DNA of 9,298 bases, taken from positions 1 to 9,298 of the forward strand of contig DAOVJF010000074.1 in assembly GCA_030673355.1 (NCBI GenBank), in the 5' to 3' direction. Position 1 is the first letter of the stretch, and each line of letters opens with the position of its first letter. A model generated the notes under the pieces. It was not told where the DNA came from. It worked only from the letters and a program-made list of their open reading frames with translations, and did not search any database. The stretch is from Planctomycetota bacterium. GTDB lineage: Bacteria > JAJVIF01 > JAPKYR01. Positions 7,189-9,298 of this stretch are shown here, one piece after another. The translations under genes and the position numbers were made by a program.

Positions 7189-7216
7189 TTGCAGCTTCAG
7201 TGTTATAGGGTATAAT
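7189..7216 (+). promoter_or_regulatory. Candidate proximal promoter of the sigma factor gene
   Basis: TATAAT (7211-7216) has TTGCAG (7189-7194) 16 bases upstream; the -10 is perfect and the -35 is weak. An overlapping extended form, TGTTATAGG (7201-7209), is also present. Transcription from the first would start near 7223, leaving a leader of about 58 bases. Confidence 0.4.
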
Positions 7217-7249
7217 AATATAGAGACAGGGCTGCAAATGAGGGATACA

Positions 7250-7265
7250 TTGGGCAAAAGCCCAA
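7250..7265 (+). promoter_or_regulatory. Leader hairpin next to the sigma factor ribosome binding site
   Basis: TTGGGC and GCCCAA form a perfect six-base stem around an AAAA tetraloop. Only three bases separate it from GAGGA (7269-7273), the ribosome binding site of the gene starting at 7281. It may stabilise the mRNA end or tune translation. It lacks a T-tract, so it is not a terminator. Confidence 0.5.
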
Positions 7266-7280
7266 AATGAGGATTTTAAT

Positions 7281-7874
7281 ATGACTACAGCCCCTCTCAA
7301 CCTGGATTCCCTTTCAGAAGAGGAACTCATTGAGTTATGCAACAAGGGCAATGATGATGCCTGGGGACTTCTTTATCGCCGGTTTTATATGTATATTTTT
7401 CATCTCGTCAAGGGCAAGAACTACCGTTTCAGCCTTGAGGATACCGAAGATATAACCCATGAAGTTTTTATCGACCTTGTTAAGGGTCTCCCGAATTTCA
7501 AAAAACAATCCCTCCTCAAAACCTATATTTACACCCTGACAATCAACCGTGTAAGACAGCACCACAGACGATTTCTTACAATCAAGCGTGGAGGGAATGT
7601 AGAAAAAATGAGCCTTGAGGACATCCAGGCCGATGTCGAGGATCCAAGGGCGTCAAATCCCCAGGATTATGCTATTGACCGTCGCGAATCCGAATTGGTC
7701 TCTCTGGGTTTGAGTACTCTGCCCGAACAGCTTCGCGATGTTATTGAACTCAGGTACACCAAGGGATTTAAGTACAAGGAGATTGCACACGAGCTCGGGA
7801 TACCCGAGGGCAGTGTCGGGGCGTTAATCCAGAAAGCGCTTGGGGAACTAAAGGCAATAATGGTCACGGTATAA
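7281..7874 (+). CDS. ECF-type RNA polymerase sigma factor
   Basis: This protein is expected to bind RNA polymerase core and direct it to a specific promoter set. The ATG has a strong site, GAGGA, seven bases upstream. The 197 residues contain only regions sigma-2 (about 13-98) and sigma-4 (about 138-193), the ECF (group 4) layout. Region 2.2 is seen as LEDTEDITHEVFIDLVKGLPNF (52-73), followed by a YIYTLTINRVRQHHRR segment (82-97). Region 4 contains LPEQLRDVIELRYTKGFKYKE (147-167) and the helix-turn-helix IAHELGIPEGSVGALIQKAL (168-187). The linker (about 99-137) is acidic. No membrane anti-sigma gene follows; the next gene encodes a zinc-finger/HD-GYP protein that could serve as its regulator. 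The exact ECF group cannot be assigned here. Confidence 0.9.
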   Translation: MTTAPLNLDSLSEEELIELCNKGNDDAWGLLYRRFYMYIFHLVKGKNYRFSLEDTEDITHEVFIDLVKGLPNFKKQSLLKTYIYTLTINRVRQHHRRFLTIKRGGNVEKMSLEDIQADVEDPRASNPQDYAIDRRESELVSLGLSTLPEQLRDVIELRYTKGFKYKEIAHELGIPEGSVGALIQKALGELKAIMVTV

Positions 7875-7901
7875 ACGCAACTGTGATCCTTTTCGGAAAA
7901 T

Positions 7902-7932
7902 GAACCAGGTGCACCCCGGTTTTATCTTATTT
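7902..7932 (+). terminator. Possible intrinsic terminator after the sigma factor gene
   Basis: Bases 7902-7909 (ending ACCAGG) pair with 7914-7922 (CCCCGGTTT) through about seven pairs with one A-C mismatch and a terminal wobble, around a short TGCAC-type loop. A T-rich stretch, TTTTATCTTATTT, begins at 7920. It lies 28 bases after the stop codon. The mismatch makes it a weak example. Confidence 0.4.
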
Positions 7933-7984
7933 ATCAGAATAAATATCAAATAAATCCTGAAATTTTCCGGGTACCGGGGGTATA

Positions 7985-8014
7985 TTGAAATTACAATATT
8001 AAATGTGCTATAGT
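7985..8014 (+). promoter_or_regulatory. Promoter of the zinc-finger/HD-GYP gene
   Basis: TTGAAA (7985-7990, 5/6) and TATAGT (8009-8014, 5/6) are 18 bases apart, and the -10 carries the extended TGn (TGC at 8006-8008). Transcription would begin near 8021. This suggests the downstream gene is not simply in an operon with the sigma factor. Confidence 0.5.
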
Positions 8015-8020
8015 CTCATT

Positions 8021-8257
8021 CAGGGATCAATTTCCGGGTGGGCTGGATATTGCAAATTCCCAGAGATTTATGCGGTCTTTAACGGGTGATTTTAAGTAAC
8101 TTGCATGGTTATTGGGTGATACTATTTTAAATGAGCATTTTGTTTTGAGTATTTTGGGAAAGAGCGCTAGGGTCATTTATAAGATGCTTGGTTACCAGTA
8201 CTCAACACTTCAAGCGTTATTTATCCGCAGTTTTATCGCTGAAGGGTGACACGTAAA
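8021..8257 (+). other. Long untranslated leader, about 237 bases, no known riboswitch recognised
   Basis: This stretch lies between the predicted transcription start and the ATG at 8258. It contains GGGTGAT at 8084-8090 and again at 8114-8120, exactly 30 bases apart, and GGGTGA at 8244-8249. I looked for cyclic-di-GMP (GEMM-type) core sequences, which would make sense upstream of an HD-GYP gene, and did not find them. A small reading frame occupies its 3' part. Confidence 0.3.
8184..8249 (+). CDS. Possible 21-residue leader peptide
   Basis: The ATG at 8184 opens a frame of 21 codons (MLGYQYSTLQ...FIAEG) ending at TGA 8247-8249. AGGG lies 11 bases before it (8169-8172), the same spacing as for the next gene. 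Its stop codon overlaps the AGGGTGA ribosome-binding region of the HD-GYP gene, which would allow translational coupling. The peptide has no recognisable motif and no run of a single amino acid typical of attenuators. It may be chance. Confidence 0.2.
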   Translation: MLGYQYSTLQALFIRSFIAEG

Positions 8258-9298
8258 ATGAATAATTCAGAGGGATTGTGCAAGCCAATTAAGGAGCAGG
8301 GGCTTTTAATTCATCTCCTGGATGGTGAACTTTCACCTGTTGAGGAACACAAGATTCTAACTCACCTTAGAACTTGTCCGGATTGCCTTGGGCTTACCGC
8401 CGATCTCCTTTACACGGACGATCGCCTCAAGGACCTCTTCCATCGCCATGATCAATTGAAAGAAAAGCAGAAGAGGAGAGCTACCGGTCGTTTCATGCTC
8501 GAAGTCGATAAGCTTCCTGAAGGAAGAAGCATAGGACGGGACCTTCTCGATGAGGAGGGTAAACTCCTTGTGGCGGCTGGCACTGAATTGACTCCGGAAC
8601 TCATTGAATCGCTTAAGCGCCGTGGTGTTGAAAAACTTGTTGTAGAATCTGTTGACATTGAGGAAGAAGCTGAAGTCGAAGTTGTGGATAAACCCACTAT
8701 CAGCATCCAGCAGATTGAGGGTTTCCTTGCTGAACATAGTATTGAACCCGCAGTCTCATCCTTAGTAAAGCAGCAATGTGCTGAAGCGCTTAATACTTGT
8801 TTTAAGAGCCTTGAAGAGAACGGTGACATTGATGTCGGGCTTGTCAATGAAATTGCACAGGATGTTACCGAGGAAATCCTTGGAAGTACGCAGGTTGCAC
8901 TTACGCTGGCCGATATTATTCTTATCGACCCGGGTCTTCATGGGCATTCTATTAACGTTCTCATTCTTTTCCTCATGATATCCCGTGCCATAGGTCAGCC
9001 GGTAAAGCTCATACGAGATCACTCAACCGGAGCACTTCTCCATGATATCGGAAGAATCTGCCTGCAGCGCGAGGGTAAGGACAAGACTGAAGAGACCATT
9101 GACCGTGAGCATTCTGAGGCAGGATACAATTACCTTTGGAACATGGGCAATATCACCGAGAGTGCTTTAAAGATGGTTATGAATCATCACGAACGCTATG
9201 ATGGGCACGGTTATCCGAGAGGTATCAAGGGCACCATGCTGACTGACTGGGACCAGATTCTTATCCTGGCAAATAAATACGATAACCTCACCTGGAAC
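8258..9298 (+). CDS. Anti-sigma-like zinc finger fused to HD-GYP domain (3' end outside window)
   Basis: The ATG is preceded by AAGGG at 8242-8246; the frame stays open to the window end (347 codons seen). Residues 7-50 fit a zf-HC2/ZAS zinc-binding domain: Cys8, LLDGELSPVEEHK, then HLRTCPDC (His36, Cys40, Cys43; H-x3-C-x2-C), the fold many anti-sigma factors use to hold ECF sigmas. Residues about 77-132 match the small domain often found before HD-GYP (G.LL..AGTELT...I..LKRRGV). After a charged helical linker the HD-GYP domain starts near 200: HGHSINV (228-234), LLHDIGR (260-266), REHSEAG (283-289), HHERYDGHGYP (310-320) and ANKYDNL (338-344). Such domains typically hydrolyse cyclic di-GMP. 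The Asp expected at position 339 is Asn. No membrane segment is visible, so it is probably cytoplasmic. It follows the sigma factor gene on the same strand, suggesting it regulates that factor. Confidence 0.85.
   Translation, partial: MNNSEGLCKPIKEQGLLIHLLDGELSPVEEHKILTHLRTCPDCLGLTADLLYTDDRLKDLFHRHDQLKEKQKRRATGRFMLEVDKLPEGRSIGRDLLDEEGKLLVAAGTELTPELIESLKRRGVEKLVVESVDIEEEAEVEVVDKPTISIQQIEGFLAEHSIEPAVSSLVKQQCAEALNTCFKSLEENGDIDVGLVNEIAQDVTEEILGSTQVALTLADIILIDPGLHGHSINVLILFLMISRAIGQPVKLIRDHSTGALLHDIGRICLQREGKDKTEETIDREHSEAGYNYLWNMGNITESALKMVMNHHERYDGHGYPRGIKGTMLTDWDQILILANKYDNLTWN

Noticed and set aside
8021..8257. Cyclic-di-GMP riboswitch in the HD-GYP leader
   Set aside because: The expected conserved core segments of the GEMM class were not found by eye, so no riboswitch is claimed.
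8357..9022. Several minus-strand frames in the right end
   Set aside because: They oppose the zinc-finger/HD-GYP frame, which has clear motifs in order and stays open for 347 codons.

Overview
The window reads as ordinary bacterial chromosome with dense single-copy genes on both strands. It holds a partial two-component histidine kinase, a large secreted lipoprotein, three or four core housekeeping genes, and a signalling pair at the right end that is cut by the window edge. No rRNA, tRNA, CRISPR array, phage or complete insertion sequence is visible. The organism cannot be named from sequence alone. The repeat-rich lipoprotein with a 'DFDPGPG' propeller and an unfamiliar N-terminal module, together with a zinc-finger/HD-GYP fusion, suggests an environmental, probably diderm, poorly sampled lineage; this is inference. 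Promoter-like sites resemble the sigma-70 consensus, often with an extended -10 (TGnTAT).

Layout. 1-798: C-terminal part of a PAS-type histidine kinase (HisKA plus HATPase), beginning before the window. 799-1007: gap with a long imperfect palindrome (807-865) and an extended -10 promoter. 1008-3515: an 835-residue lipoprotein with seven tandem beta-propeller repeats. 3580-4539 (minus strand): pfkA, convergent with the lipoprotein gene and divergent from pyrH. 4707-6972: pyrH, frr and uppS, a classical cluster (UMP kinase, ribosome recycling factor, undecaprenyl diphosphate synthase). rpsB and tsf are absent upstream and cdsA downstream, and the gap before frr contains a good sigma-70 promoter. 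6973-7280: a 308-base regulatory gap with two candidate promoters, a small palindrome and a hairpin touching the next ribosome binding site. 7281-7874: an ECF-type sigma factor. 7875-8257: a 383-base gap with a possible terminator, a good promoter and a long leader. 8258-9298: a gene open at the window end, whose product joins an anti-sigma-like zinc finger (HC2 type) to an HD-GYP domain.

How the parts may work together. pfkA, pyrH, frr and uppS serve glycolysis, pyrimidine nucleotide supply, translation and cell-wall lipid carrier synthesis. The most interesting part is the right end. A sigma factor gene is followed on the same strand by a protein with an N-terminal ZAS-like zinc finger and a cyclic-dinucleotide phosphodiesterase-type domain, with no visible membrane segment. 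This is the arrangement expected if the HD-GYP protein is a soluble anti-sigma factor that couples a second messenger to transcription. That link is a hypothesis from domain content and gene order.
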